Origin: Chamaea fasciata
Lineage: Eukaryota > Chordata > Aves > Passeriformes > Sylviidae
Length of the DNA stretch: 64,000 bases
NCBI GenBank assembly: GCA_029207755.1
Contig: JARCOQ010000090.1
Span: 254,280 to 318,279, forward strand
Reading direction: 5' to 3'
A model generated the notes under the pieces. It saw only the letters and a list, made by a program, of their open reading frames with translations, made no database searches and was not told the DNA's origin. The translations under genes were made by a program, and so were the position numbers. Of this stretch, positions 46,084 to 59,300 are shown piece after piece; position 1 is the stretch's first letter; every line of letters begins with the position of its first letter.

Positions 46084-47365
46084 AGAGGTTGAAGGGGCCC
46101 CCCCGCTCTAAACCCAGCACGGATGCCTGCGTTGCGGCCCCCCAAAAACCCATGGCCGCCCCTGGAGCTGATATCGACCCCCCCATAGCATCATTGATCC
46201 CCACCCGAGTGTCACTGACCCCCCCAATGTCATTGATGCCCCCCCAATATTCCATTGATCCTTCCTCAGCGTCGCTGACCCCCCCCAAAATTCCATTGAT
46301 CCCCTCCACTTGATCCCGCCCTTTTTCTCCCCTCACGTTTCCCGCACTTTTTCGTGGGGAACGACCCCTGAGGGGTCCTGTGGAAGGATTCTGGAGGTCC
46401 GAGGGGTGAATTTGGGGTTTGAAGGGAGGTTTTGGGGGGTCCCAGGGATGGATTTGGGGGTTTTTGGGGGTCCAAGGGATGGATTTGGGGGTCCCGGGGT
46501 GGATCTGGGGTCCTGGGGAGGTTTTGGGGGGTCCCAGGGGTGGATTTGGGGTTCATGGGGAGGGGTTTGGGGGTTTTTTGGGGCCTCAGGGGTGAATTTG
46601 GGGTCTGGGGAGAGGTTTTGGGGGTTTTTTGGGGTCCCAGGGGTGAATTTGGGGTCCGGGGAGGGGTTTTTGGGGGTCCCTCACCTGCAGGGCGTCGCGG
46701 GGGTGGCAGGGGGAGGGGGCAGCGGGGGGGGCCCAGCGCCCACCCCCCCTTGGGCTTCAGGAGGGCGTCGATGAGACCGAAAAACCTCGGGGGGGGGGGG
46801 GGGTTAAAAACGGGGGGGGGGTCACGGGCTGGAACCCCCCAGTGCCCCCCAAACCACCCCCAGGGCCCCCCCGACCTCCAGGAGCCCGCAAAACCCTCCT
46901 CAGGTTCCTTTGATGCCTCAAATGGGCCGCCCAAACCTCCCGAAGATCCCCGAAAAACACCCACAGCAGCCCCCAGGACTCCCCCCAGACCCCCCAAACC
47001 CCTCCAGGACAACTCGGGACCCCCAGGACCCCCCAAAATCCGCCCCCCCCCTCCCCCTGAGGCCTCATTTGACCCGCTCCACGTTGCGGACAGGCACCAG
47101 CTGATCAAGCCACAAGCACCAGCACCTGCGGGACTGGGATGGACTGGGAGCACTGGGAGGGTGATCAGAGAGAACTGGGATGGACGGGGAGTGGACTGGG
47201 ACGAACTGGCAGGCGTGTGGGGGTCGATGGTGGGCACACGGTGCCTTACTGGTCTGTACTGGGATGGGTCTAATGGCCCCAGGGGAGGGGGTGTGGCCAC
47301 ACTGGTCCAGACTGGGAGGGGTGTCACCATGGCGCCGGAGGCGGAGTCGAGGATACGAGCGAGGC
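46084..47365 (-). pseudogene. Interspersed cassette copy 7 with exon remnants
   Basis: Full cassette with only one 26 bp unit. It shares the GAAAAACCTCGG variant with copy 5. One minus-strand frame stays open for 379 codons (47405-46266) across the exon-like pieces and the intron-like G/C-rich sequence. Because it reads through evident splice sites and simple repeat, I take it as compositional. The TGA after the LVPVRNVERVK piece (stop at 47065) is in another frame. Confidence 0.75.
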
Positions 47366-50300
47366 AGGGACACCTAGGGGACAGCCAGGGCACCCCCAGG
47401 GACACCTAAAGGACAGCCAGGGCAGCCCAGGGACACCTAGGGGACAGCCAGGGCACCCCCAGGGACACCTAAAGGACAGCCAGGGCAGCCCAGGGACACC
47501 TAGGGGACAGCCAGGGCACCCCAGGGACACCCAGGGCACCCCCAGGGACACCAAGGGGACAGCCAGGGCACCTCCAGGGACACCTATGGGACAGCCAGGG
47601 CACCCCCAGGGACACCAAGGGGACAGGCAGGGCACCTCCAGGGACACCTAGGGGACAGGCAGGTCACCCCTAGGGACACCAAGGGGACAGCCACGGCACC
47701 CCAGGGACACCTAGGGGACAGCCTGGGCACCCCCAGGGACAGCCAGGGCACTCCTAGAGCACCTCAGGGACACCCAGGGCACCCCCAGGGACATGTAGGG
47801 GACAGCTAGGGCACACCAGGGACAGCCAGGGCACCCCCAGGGACACCTAGGGGACAGCCAGGGCACCCCAGGGACACCCAGGGCACCCCCAGGGACAGCT
47901 AGGGGACAGCCAGGGCATCCCCAGGGACACCAGAGCACCCCCAGGGACACTTAGGGGACAGCCAGGGCCCCCCCAGGGACAGACAAGGCACCCCTAGGGA
48001 CACCTATGGGACAGCCAGGGACCCCCAGGGACAGCCAGGGCACCCCAGGGACGCCTTGGGGACAGCCAGGGCACCCCCAGGGACACCTAGGGGAAAGGCA
48101 GGGCACCCTAGGGACAGCCAGGGCTCCCCCAGGGACAACTAGGGGACAGCCAGGGACCCCCAGGGACACCTAGGGGACAGTCAGGGCACTCCAGGGACAC
48201 CTAGGGGACAGCCAGAGCACCCCAAGGACAGCCAGGGCACCCCCAGGGACACCTCGGGGACAGGCAAGGCACCCCCAGGGACACATAGGGGACAGCCAGG
48301 GCACCCCCAGGGACACCTAGGGGACAGCCAAGGCAACCCCAGGGACACCTACGGGACAGCCACGGCACCCCAGGGACACCTAGGGGACAGGTAGGGACAC
48401 CTAGGGGACAGACAGGCCATGCCCAGGGCCACCCAGGGTACCCACAGGGACACCAAGGGGACAGCCAGGGTACCCCCAGGGACACCTAGGGGACAACCAG
48501 GGCACTTCAGGGACAGCCAGGGCACCCCCAGGGACACCTAGGGGACAGCCAGGGCACCCCCAGGGACAGCCAGGGCACCCCCAGGGCACCCGAAAGACAC
48601 CCAGGGCACCCGCAGGGACACCTAGGGGACAGCCAGGGACCCCCAGGGACAGCCAGGGCACCCCAGGGACACCTAGGGGACAGCCAGGGCCCCCACAGGG
48701 ACAGCCAGGGCCCCCCCAGGGACAGACAAGGTACCCCTAGGGACACATAAGGGACAGCCAGGGCCCTGACAGGGACACCCAGAGCACCCCCAGGGACACC
48801 AAGGGGACAGCCAGGGCACCCCAGGGAAAGCCAGGGCACCCCAGGGACACCTAGGGGACAGCCTGGGCGCCCACAGGGACACCCAGGGCAACCCCAGGGC
48901 ACCCCAAAGACACCCAGGGCACCCCCCGGGATACGTAGGGGACAGCCAGGGCACCCAAGGGACACCCAGGGCACCCCCAGGGACACCTAGGGGACAGCCA
49001 GGACACCCCAAGGGAGACCTAGGGGACAGCCAAAGCACCCCCAGGGACACCTAGGGGACAGCCAGGGCACCCCCAGGGACAGCTAGGGGACAGCCATGGC
49101 ATCCCCAGGGACACCAAGGGGACAGCCAGAGCACCCCAAGGACAGCCAGGGCACCCCAAGGGACACCTAGGGGACAGCAACGGCACCCCCAGGGACACCT
49201 AGGGGACAGCCAAGGCACCCCAGGGACAGCCAGGGCACCCCCAGGGACACCTAGGGGACAGCAACGGCACCCCCAGGGACACCTAGGGGACCCCCAGGGA
49301 CAACTAGGGGACAGCCAGGGCACCCCCAGGGACACGTACGGGACAGCCAGGGAACCCCAGTGACACCCTGTACACCCCCGGGGCCCCCCCAGGGACACCT
49401 AGAGGACAGCCAGGGCACCCCCAGGGACACCTAGGGGACAGGAAGGGCACCCCCAGGAACACCTAGGGGACAGCCATGGCCCCCCCAGGGACACCTAGGG
49501 GACAGCCAGGGCACCCCCAGAGACACAGAGGGGACAGCCAGGGCAACCCGAGGGACACCAGGGCACCCCCAGGGACACCTAGGGAACACCCAGGGCACCC
49601 CCAGAGACACAGAGGGGACAGCCAGGGCAACCCGAGGGACACCAGGGCACCCCCAGGGACACCAAGGGCACAGCCAGGGCACCCTAGGGACACCTAGGGC
49701 ACATCCAGGGCACCCTAGGGACACCGAGGGCACAGCCAGGGCACCCCCAGGGACACCTATGGGTCAGGCAGGGCCCCCCCAGGGACACCCAGGGCACCCG
49801 CAGGGACACCTAGGGGACAGCCAGGGCATCCCCAGGGACACCCAGGGCACCCCCAGGGACACCTAGGGGACAGCCAGGGCATCCCCAGGGACACCCAGGG
49901 CACCCCCAAGGACACCTAGGGGACAGGCAGGGCACCCACAGGGACATCGAGGGGACAGCCAGGGCACCCTAGGGACAGCCAGGGCACCCCAAAGGACACC
50001 AGGGCACCCCCAGGAATACCTAGGGGACAGCCAGGGCACCCTAGGGACAGCCAGGGCACCTCAGGGACACCTAGGGCAAAGCCAGGGCACCCTAGGGACA
50101 GCCAGGGCACCTCAGGGACACCAAGGGCACAGCCAGGGCACCCCAAGGACAGCCAGGGCAGCCCAGGGACACCCAGGGCCCACCCAGGGACACCTAGGGG
50201 ACAGCCAGGGAACCCCAGGGACACCATGGGCACCTCCAGGGAAACGTAGGGGACAGCCAGGGCACCCCCAGGGACACCTAGGGGACAGCCAGGGCACCCC

Positions 50301-53300
50301 AGGGACACCCAGGGCACCCCCAGAGACACCGAGGGCACAGCCAGGGCACCCTAGGGACAGCCATGGCACCCCCAGGGACACCTAAGGGACAGGCAGGGCA
50401 CCCCCAGGGACACCTAGGGGTCAGGCAGGACACCCCCAGGGACACTGACGGGACAGCCAGGGCACCCCCAGAGACCCCTAGGAGACAGCCAAGGACCTCC
50501 CAGGGACACTCTGGGCACCCCACGGGACACGGAGGGGACAGCCAGGGCACCCCCAGGGACACCTAGGGCAAGGCAGGACACCCCCAGGGACACCTAGGGG
50601 ACAGCCAGGGCATCCCAGGGACACTGACGAGACAGCCAGGGCACCCCAGGGACACCCAGGGCACCCCAGGGACACCCAGGGCACCCCCAGGGACAACTAG
50701 GGACAGCCAGGGCACCCTAGGGACAGCCAGGGCACCCCGAGGGACACCTAAGTGACAGCCAGGGCACCCCAGGGACATCGAGGAACAGCCAGGGAACCCC
50801 AGGGACACCCTGGACACCCCCAGAGACACCTAATGCACCCCCAGGGACACCTAGGGGACAGCCAGGGCACCCCAAGGACAGCCAGGGCACCCCCAGGGAC
50901 ACCCAGGGCACCCCCAGGGACACTTAGGGGACAGCCAGGGCACCCCGAGGGACAGGAAGGGCACTCCCAGGGACACCTAGAGGACAGCCAGGGCCCCCCC
51001 CAGGGACACCCAGGGCACCCCCAGGGACACCGAGGGCACAGCCAGGGCACCCCCTGGGCCACCTAGGGACAGTCCGGGCACCCCCAAGGACACCTAGGGG
51101 ACATGCAGGGTACCCCCAGGGACAACGAGGGGACAGCCATGGCACCCCAGGCACAGCCAGGGCACCCCCAGGGACAGCTAGGGGACAGCCAGGGCACACC
51201 CAGGGACGCCCAGGGCACCCCTCAGGGACACCTAGGGGACAGCCAGGGCACCCCCAGGGACACCCAGGGCACCCCCAGGGACACTGAGGGCACAGCAAGG
51301 GGACCCCCAGGGACACCTTGGGGACAGCCAGGGCACCCCAGGGACACCTAGGGGACAGCCAGGGCACTCCAGGGACACCTAGGGGACAGCGAAGGCAACC
51401 CCAGGGACACCTTGGGGACAGCCAGGGCGCCCCCTGGGCACCCCAGGGACAGCCAGGGCACCCCCAGGGACACCTAGGGGACAGCCAGGGCCCCCCGCAG
51501 GGACACCTAGGGGACAGCCAGGGCACTCCCGGGACAGCCAGGGCTCCCCCAGGGACAGCCAGGGCACCCCCAGGGACACCCAGGGCACCCCCAGGGACAC
51601 CTAGGGGACAGGTAGGGACACCTAGGGGACAGACAGGCCATGCCCAGGGCCACCCAGGGTACCCACAGGGACACCAAGGGGACAGCCAGTGTACCCCCAG
51701 GGACACCTAGGGGACAACCAGGGCACTTCAGGGACAGCCAGGGCACCCCCAGGGACACCTAGGGGACAGCCAGGGCACCCCCAGGGACAGCCAGGGCACC
51801 CCCAGGGCACCCGAAAGACACCCAGGGCACCCGCAGGGACACCTAGGGGACAGCCAGGGACCCCCAGGGACAGCCAGGGCACCCTAGGGACACCTAGGGG
51901 ACAGCCAGGGCCCCCACAGGGACAGCCAGGGCCCCCCCAGGGACAGACAAGGTACCCCTAGGGACACATAAGGGACAGCCAGGGCCCTGACAGGGACACC
52001 CAGAGCACCCCCAGGTACACCAAGGGGACAGCCAGGGCACCCCAGGGAAAGCCAGGGCACCCCAGGGACACCTAGGGGACAGCCTGGGCGCCCACAGGGA
52101 CACCCAGGGCAACCCCAGGGCACCCCAAAGACACCCAGGGCACCCCCCGGGATACGTAGGGGACAGCCAGGGCACCCAAGGGACACCCAGGGCACCCCCA
52201 GGGACACCTAGGGGACAGCCAGGACACCCCAAGGGAGACCTAGGGGACAGCCAAAGCACCCCCAGGGACACCTAGGGGACAGCCAGGGCACCCCCAGGGA
52301 CAGCTAGGGGAAAGCCATGGCACCCCCAGGGACACCAAGGGGACAGCCAGAGCACCCCAAGGACAGCCAGGGCACCCCAAGGGACACCTAGGGGACAGCA
52401 ACGGCACCCCCAGGGACACCTAGGGGACAGCCAAGGCACCCCAGGGACAGCCAGGGCACCCCCAGGGACACCTAGGGGAGAGCAACGGCACCCCCAGAGA
52501 CACCTAGGGGACCCCCAGGGACAACTAGGGGACAGCCAGGGCAACCCCAGGGACACGTACGGGACAGCCAGGGAACCCCAGTGACACCCTGTACACCCCC
52601 GGGGCCCCCCCAGGGACACCTAGAGGACAGCCAGGGTCCCCCCAGGGAGACCTAGAGGACAGCCAGGGCACCCCCAGGGACACCTAGGGGACAGGAAGGG
52701 CACCCCCAGGAACACCTAGGGGACAGCCATGGCCCCCCCAGGGACACCTAGGGGACAGCCAGGGCACCCCCAGAGACACAGAGGGGACAGCCAGGGCAAC
52801 CCGAGGGACACCAGGGCACCCCCAGGGACACCTAGGGAACACCCAGGGCACCCCCAGAGACACAGAGGGGACAGCCAGGGCAACCCGAGGGACACCCGGG
52901 CACCCCCAGGGACACCAAGGGCACAGCCAGGGCACCCTAGGGACACCTAGGGCACCCCAGGGCACCCTAGGGACACCGAGGGCACAGCCAGGGCACCCCC
53001 AGGGACACCTATGGGTCAGGCAGGGCCCCCCCAGGGACACCCAGGGCACCCGCAGGGACACCTAGGGGACAGCCAGGGCATCCCCAGGGACACCCAGGGC
53101 ACCCCCAAGGACACCTAGGGGACAGGCAGGGCACCCACAGGGACATCGAGGGGACAGCCAGGGCACCCTAGGGACAGCCAGGGCACCCCAAAGGACACCA
53201 GGGCACCCCCAGGAATACCTAGGGGACAGCCAGGGCACCCTAGGGACAGCCAGGGCACCTCAGGGACACCTAGGGCAAAGCCAGGGCACCCTAGGGACAG

Positions 53301-56300
53301 CCAGGGCACCTCAGGGACACCAAGGGCACAGCCAGGGCACCCCAAGGACAGCCAGGGCAGCCCAGGGACACCCAGGGCCCACCCAGGGACACCTAGGGGA
53401 CAGCCAGGGAACCCCAGGGACACCATGGGCACCTCCAGGGAAACGTAGGGGACAGCCAGGGCACCCCAGGGACACCTAGGGGACAGCCAGGGCACCCCAG
53501 GGACACCCAGGGCACCCCCAGAGACACCGAGGGCACAGCCAGGGCACCCTAGGGACAGCCATGGCACCCCCAGGGACACCTAAGGGACAGGTAGGGCACC
53601 CCCAGGGACACCTAGGGGTCAGGCAGGACACCCCCAGGGACACTGACGGGACAGCCAGGGCACCCCCAGAGACCCCTAGGAGACAGCCAGGGACCTCCCA
53701 GGGACACTCTGGGCACCCCACGGGACACGGAGGGGACAGCCAGGGCACCCCCAGGGACACCTAGGGCAAGGCAGGACACCCCCAGGGACACCTAGGGGAC
53801 AGCCAGGGCATCCCAGGGACACTGACGAGACAGCCAGGGCACCCCAGGGCACCCCAGGGACACCCAGGGCACCCCCAGGGACAACTAGGGACAGCCAGGG
53901 CACCCTAGGGACAGCCAGGGCACCCCGAGGGACACCTAAGTGACAGCCAGGGCACCCCAGGGACATCGAGGGACAGCCAGGGAACCCCAGGGACACCCTG
54001 GACACCCCCAGGGACACCTAATGCACCCCCAGGGACACCTAGGGGACAGCCAGGGCACCCCAAGGACAGCCAGGGCACCCCCAGGGACACCCAGGGCACC
54101 CCCAGGGACACTTAGGGGACAGCCAGGGCACCCCGAGGGACAGGAAGGGCACTCCCAGGGACACCTAGAGGACAGCCAGGGCCCCCCCCAGGGACACCCA
54201 GGGCACCCCCAGGGACACCGAGGGCACAGCCAGGGCACCCCCTGGGCCACCTAGGGACAGCCCGGGCACCCCCAAGGACACCTAGGGGACATGCAGGGTA
54301 CCCCCAGGGACAACGAGGGGACAGCCATGGCACCCCAGGCACAGCCAGGGCACCCCCAGGGACAGCTAGGGGACAGCCAGGGCACACCCAGGGACGCCCA
54401 GGGCACCCCTCAGGGACACCTAGGGGACAGCCAGGGCACCCCCAGGGACACCCAGGGCACCCCCAGGGACACTGAGGGCACAGCAAGGGGACCCCCAGGG
54501 ACACCTTGGGGACAGCCAGGGCACCCCAGGGACACCTAGGGGACAGCCAGGGCACCCCAGGGACACCTAGGGGACAGCGAAGGCAACCCCAGGGACACCT
54601 TGGGGACAGCCAGGGCGCCCCCTGGGCAGCCCAGGGACAGCCAGGGCACCCCCAGGGACACCTAGGGGACAGCCAGGGCCCCCCGCAGGGACACCTAGGG
54701 GACAGCCAGGGCACTCCAGGGACAGCCAGGGCTCCCCCAGGGACAGCCAGGGCACCCCCAGGGACACCCAGGGCACCCCCAGGGACACCTAGGGGACAGC
54801 TAGGGCACCCCAGGCACACCCAGGGCACACCCAGGGACACCTAGGGGACAGCCAGGGCACCCCAGGCACACCCAGGGCACACCCAGGGACACCTAGGGGA
54901 CAGCCAGGGCACCCCCAGAGGCACCGAGGGCACAGCCAGGGCACCCCCAGGGACACCAAGGGCACAGCCAGGGCACCCCCAGGGACACCAAGGGCACAGC
55001 CAGGGCACCCTAGGGACAGCCAGGGAACCCCAGGGACACACTGTGCACCCCCAGGGACACCTAGGGGACAGCCAGGGCACCCCCAGACACACATAGGGGA
55101 CAGCCAGGGCACCCGAGGGACAGGCAGGGCACCCCCAGGGACACTGACGGGACAGCCAGGGCACCCCAGGGACACCTGGGGCACATCCAGGGCACCCTAG
55201 GGACAGCCAGGGCACCCTCAGGGACACCAAGGGCACAACCAGGGCACCCCCAGGGACACCTAGGGGACAGCCAGGGCATCCCCAGGGACACCCAGGGCAC
55301 CCCCAGGGACACCTAGGGGACAGCCAGGGCACCCTAGGGACAGCCAGGGCACCCCCAGGGACACCAAGGGCACAGCCAGGGCACCCTAGGGACAGCCAGG
55401 GCACCCCAAAGGACACCTAGGGGACAGCCAGGTCACCCCAAGGGACACCAGGGCACCCCCAGGAATACCTAGGGGACAGCCAGGGAACCCCAGGGACACC
55501 CTGTGCACGCCCAGGGACGCCCAGGGCACACCCAGGGACACCTAGGGGACAGCCAGGGCACCCTAGGGACAGCCAGTGCACCCCCAGGGACACCGAGGGC
55601 ACAGCCAGGGCACCCCCAGGGACACCGAGAGGACAGGCAGGGCACCCCCAGGGACACCTTGGGGACAGCCAGGGCACGACAGGGACACCCAGGGCACCCC
55701 CAGGGCCACCTAGGGGACAGCCAGGGCACCCCAGGGACAGCGAGGGCACACCCAGGGACACCCAGGGCACGCCCAGGGACACTTAGGGGACAGCCAGGGC
55801 ACCCCAGGCACACCCAGGGCACCCCCAGGGACACCTAGGGGACAGCCAGGGCACCCCAGGCACACCCAGGGCACCCCCAGGGACACCTAGGGGACAGGCA
55901 GGGAACCCCTAGGGACACCGAGGGCACAGAAAGGGCACCCTAGGGACAGCCAGGGCCCCCCCAGGGACACCTAGGGGACAGCCAGGGCACCCCCAGAGAC
56001 ACATAAGGGACAGCCAGGGCACCCCGAGGGACACCAGGGCACCCCCAGGGACACCAAGGGCACAGCAAGGGCACCCTAGGGACAGCCAGGGCACCCCCGG
56101 GGACACCTAGGGGACGCCCAGGGCATCCCCAGGGAGACCTAGGGGACAGCCAGGGCCCCCCCAGGGACACCTAGGGGACAGGCAGGGCACCCCCAGGGAT
56201 ACCGAGAGGACAGCCAGGGCACCCCCAGGGACACCTAGGGGACAGGCAGGGCACCCCCAGGGCACCCCAGGGACAGCAAGGGCACCCCCAGGGAAAGCTA

Positions 56301-59300
56301 GGGGACAGCCAGGGCACCCCCAGGGACACCAAGGGGACAGCCAGAGCACCCCAAGGACAGCCAGGGCACCCCCAGGGACACCTAGGGGACAGCCAGGGTA
56401 CCCCAGGGACACCAAGGGGACAGCCAGGGCACCCCCAGGGACACCTAGGGGACAGCCAGGGCACCCCAGAGACAACCTGGGCACCCCCAGGGACACCTCG
56501 GGGACAGCCAGGGCACCCTAGGGACAGCCAGGGCACCCCCAAGACACGAAGGGGACAGCCAGGGCACCCCCAGGGACACCAAAGGGACAGCCACGGCACT
56601 CCCAGGGACACCCTGGGCACCCCCAGGGACACCGAGGGGACAGCCAGGGCACCACAGGGACACCTAGGGGACAGGGAAGGCAACGCCAGGGACACCTTGG
56701 GGACAGCCAGGGCACCCCAGGGACACCCAGGGCATCTCCAGGGACAGGTAGGGGACAGCCAGGGCACCCCCAGGGACACCTAGGGGACAGCCAGGGAACC
56801 CGAGGGACAGCCAGGGCACCCCCAGGGACACCTAGGGGACAGCCAGGGAACCCGAGAGACAGCCAGGGCACCCCCAGGGACACCTAGGAGACAGCCAGGG
56901 CACCCCCAGGGACGCCCAGGGCACCCCCATGGACACCTAGGGGACAGCCAGGGCACCCCCAGGGACACCAAGGGGACAGCCAGGGCACCCCAGGGACGCC
57001 CAGGGCACCCCCATGGACACCTAGGGGACAGCCAGGGCACCCCGAGGGAAAACAGGGCACCACCAGTGACACCTAGGGGACAGCCAGGGCACCCTAGGGA
57101 CACTCTGGGCACCCACAGGGACACCTTGGGGACAGCCAGGGCACCCCAGGGACACCCAGGGCACCCCCAGGGACACCAAGGGGACAGCCAGGGCACCCTA
57201 GGGACAGCCAGTGCACCCCCAGGGACACCCAGGGCACCCCCAGGGACACCAAGGGGACAGCCAGGGCACCCCAGGGACACCCTGGGCACCCCCAGAGACC
57301 CCTAGGGGACTGCCAGGGCACTCCCAGGGACACTCTGGGCACCCACAGGGACACCTTGGGGACAGCCAGGGCACCCCCAGGGACACCTAGGAGACAGCCA
57401 GGGCACCCCAGGAACACCCAGGGCACCCCCAGGGACACCTAGGGGACAGCCAGGGCACCCTAGGGACAGCCAGTGCACCCCCAGGGACACCCAGGGCACC
57501 CCCAGGGACACCAAGGGGACAGCCAGGGCACCCCCAGGGACACCTAGGGGACAGGCAGGGCACTCCAGGGACACCCAGGGCACCCCAGAGACACCCTGGG
57601 CAACCCCAGGGACAACTAGGGGACAGCCAGGGCACCCTAGGGACAGCCAGGGCACCCCCAAGACACGAAGGGGACAGCCAGGGCACCCCCAGGGACACCT
57701 AGGGGACAGCCAGGGCACCACAGGGACACCGAGGGGACCCCCAGGGACACCTAGGGGACAGCCAGGGCACTCCCAGGGACACCCTGGGCACCCCCAGGGA
57801 CACCTAGGGGACAGCCAGGGCACCCTAGGTACAGCCAGGGCACCCCCAGGGACACCTGGGGGACAGCCAGGGCACCCCGAGGGACACCAGGGCACCACCA
57901 GTGACACCTAGGGGACAGCCAGGGCACCCTAGGGACACTCTGGGCACCCACAGGGACACCTTGGGGACAGCCAGGGCACCCTAGGGACAGCCAGGGCACC
58001 CCCAGGGACACCTAGGGGACAGCCAGGGCACCCTAGGGACAGCCAGGGCACCCCCAGGGACACCCAGGGCACCCCCAGGGACACCAAGGGGACAGGCAGG
58101 GCACCCCAGGGACACTCTGGGCACCCACAGGAACACCGAGGGGACAGCCAGGGCACCCACAGGGACACCTAGGGGACAGCCGGGGCACCCTCAGGGACAC
58201 CGAGGGCACAGCAAGGGCACCCTAGGGACAGCCAGGGCACCCCCGGGGACACCTAGGGGACGCCCAGGGCATCCCCAGGGAGACCTAGGGGACAGCCAGG
58301 GCCCCCCCAGGGACACCTAGGGGACAGGCAGGGCACCCCCAGGGACACCGAGAGGACAGCCAGGGCACCCCCAGGGACACCTAGGGGACAGGCAGGGCAC
58401 CCCCAGGGCACCCCAGGGACAGCAAGGGCACCCCCAGGGAAAGCTAGGGGACAGCCAGGGCACCCCCAGGGACACCAAGGGGACAGCCAGAGCACCCCAA
58501 GGACAGCCAGGGCACCCCCAGGGACACCTAGGGGACAGCCAGGGTACCCCAGGGACACCAAGGGGACAGCCAGGGCACCCCCAGGGACACCTAGGGGACA
58601 GCCAGGGCACCCCAGAGACAACCTGGGCACCCCCAGGGACACCTAGGGGACAGCCAGGGCACCCTAGGGACAGCCAGGGCACCCCCAAGACACGAAGGGG
58701 ACAGCCAGGGCACCCCCAGGGACACCAAAGGGACAGCCACGGCACTCCCAGGGACACCCTGGGTAACCCCAGGGACACCGAGGGGACAGCCAGGGCACCA
58801 CAGGGACACCTAGGGGACAGGGAAGGCAACGCCAGGGACACCTTGGGGACAGCCAGGGCACCCCAGGGACACCCAGGGCATCTCCAGGGACAGGTAGGGG
58901 ACAGCCAGGGCACCCCCAGGGACACCTAGGGGACAGCCAGGGCCCCCCCAGGGACACCTAGGGGACAGCCAGGGAACCCCAGGGACACCCTGTGCACCCC
59001 CAGACACACCCAGGGCACCCCCAGGGACACCGAGGGCACAGCCAGGGCACCCCCAGGGACACCGAGGGCACAGCCAGGGCACCCCCAGGGACACCTAGGG
59101 GACCTCCAGGGCACCCCCAGGGACACCCTGGGCACCCCCAGGGACACCTAGGGGACAGCCAGGGCATCCCCAGGGACACCCAGGGCACCCCCAGGGACAC
59201 CTAGGGGACAGCCAGGGCACCCTAGGGACAGCCAGGGCACCCCCAGGGACACCGAGGGCACAGCCAGGGCACCCCCAGGGACACCGAGAGGACAGGCAGG

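Noticed and set aside
46266..47405. 379-codon minus-strand open frame across cassette copy 7
   Set aside because: It reads through evident acceptor and donor sites, poly-G runs and simple intron-like repeats, and overlaps a 325-codon plus-strand frame. Low stop frequency from GC-richness is enough to explain it.
50924..51706. Long open frames on both strands throughout the satellite (up to about 260 codons), collagen-like on plus and LGVPWLSP-like on minus
   Set aside because: They exist in several frames and on both strands at once, change frame with each 31/32 bp unit, and lack start context or non-repeat domains. Repeat composition explains them.
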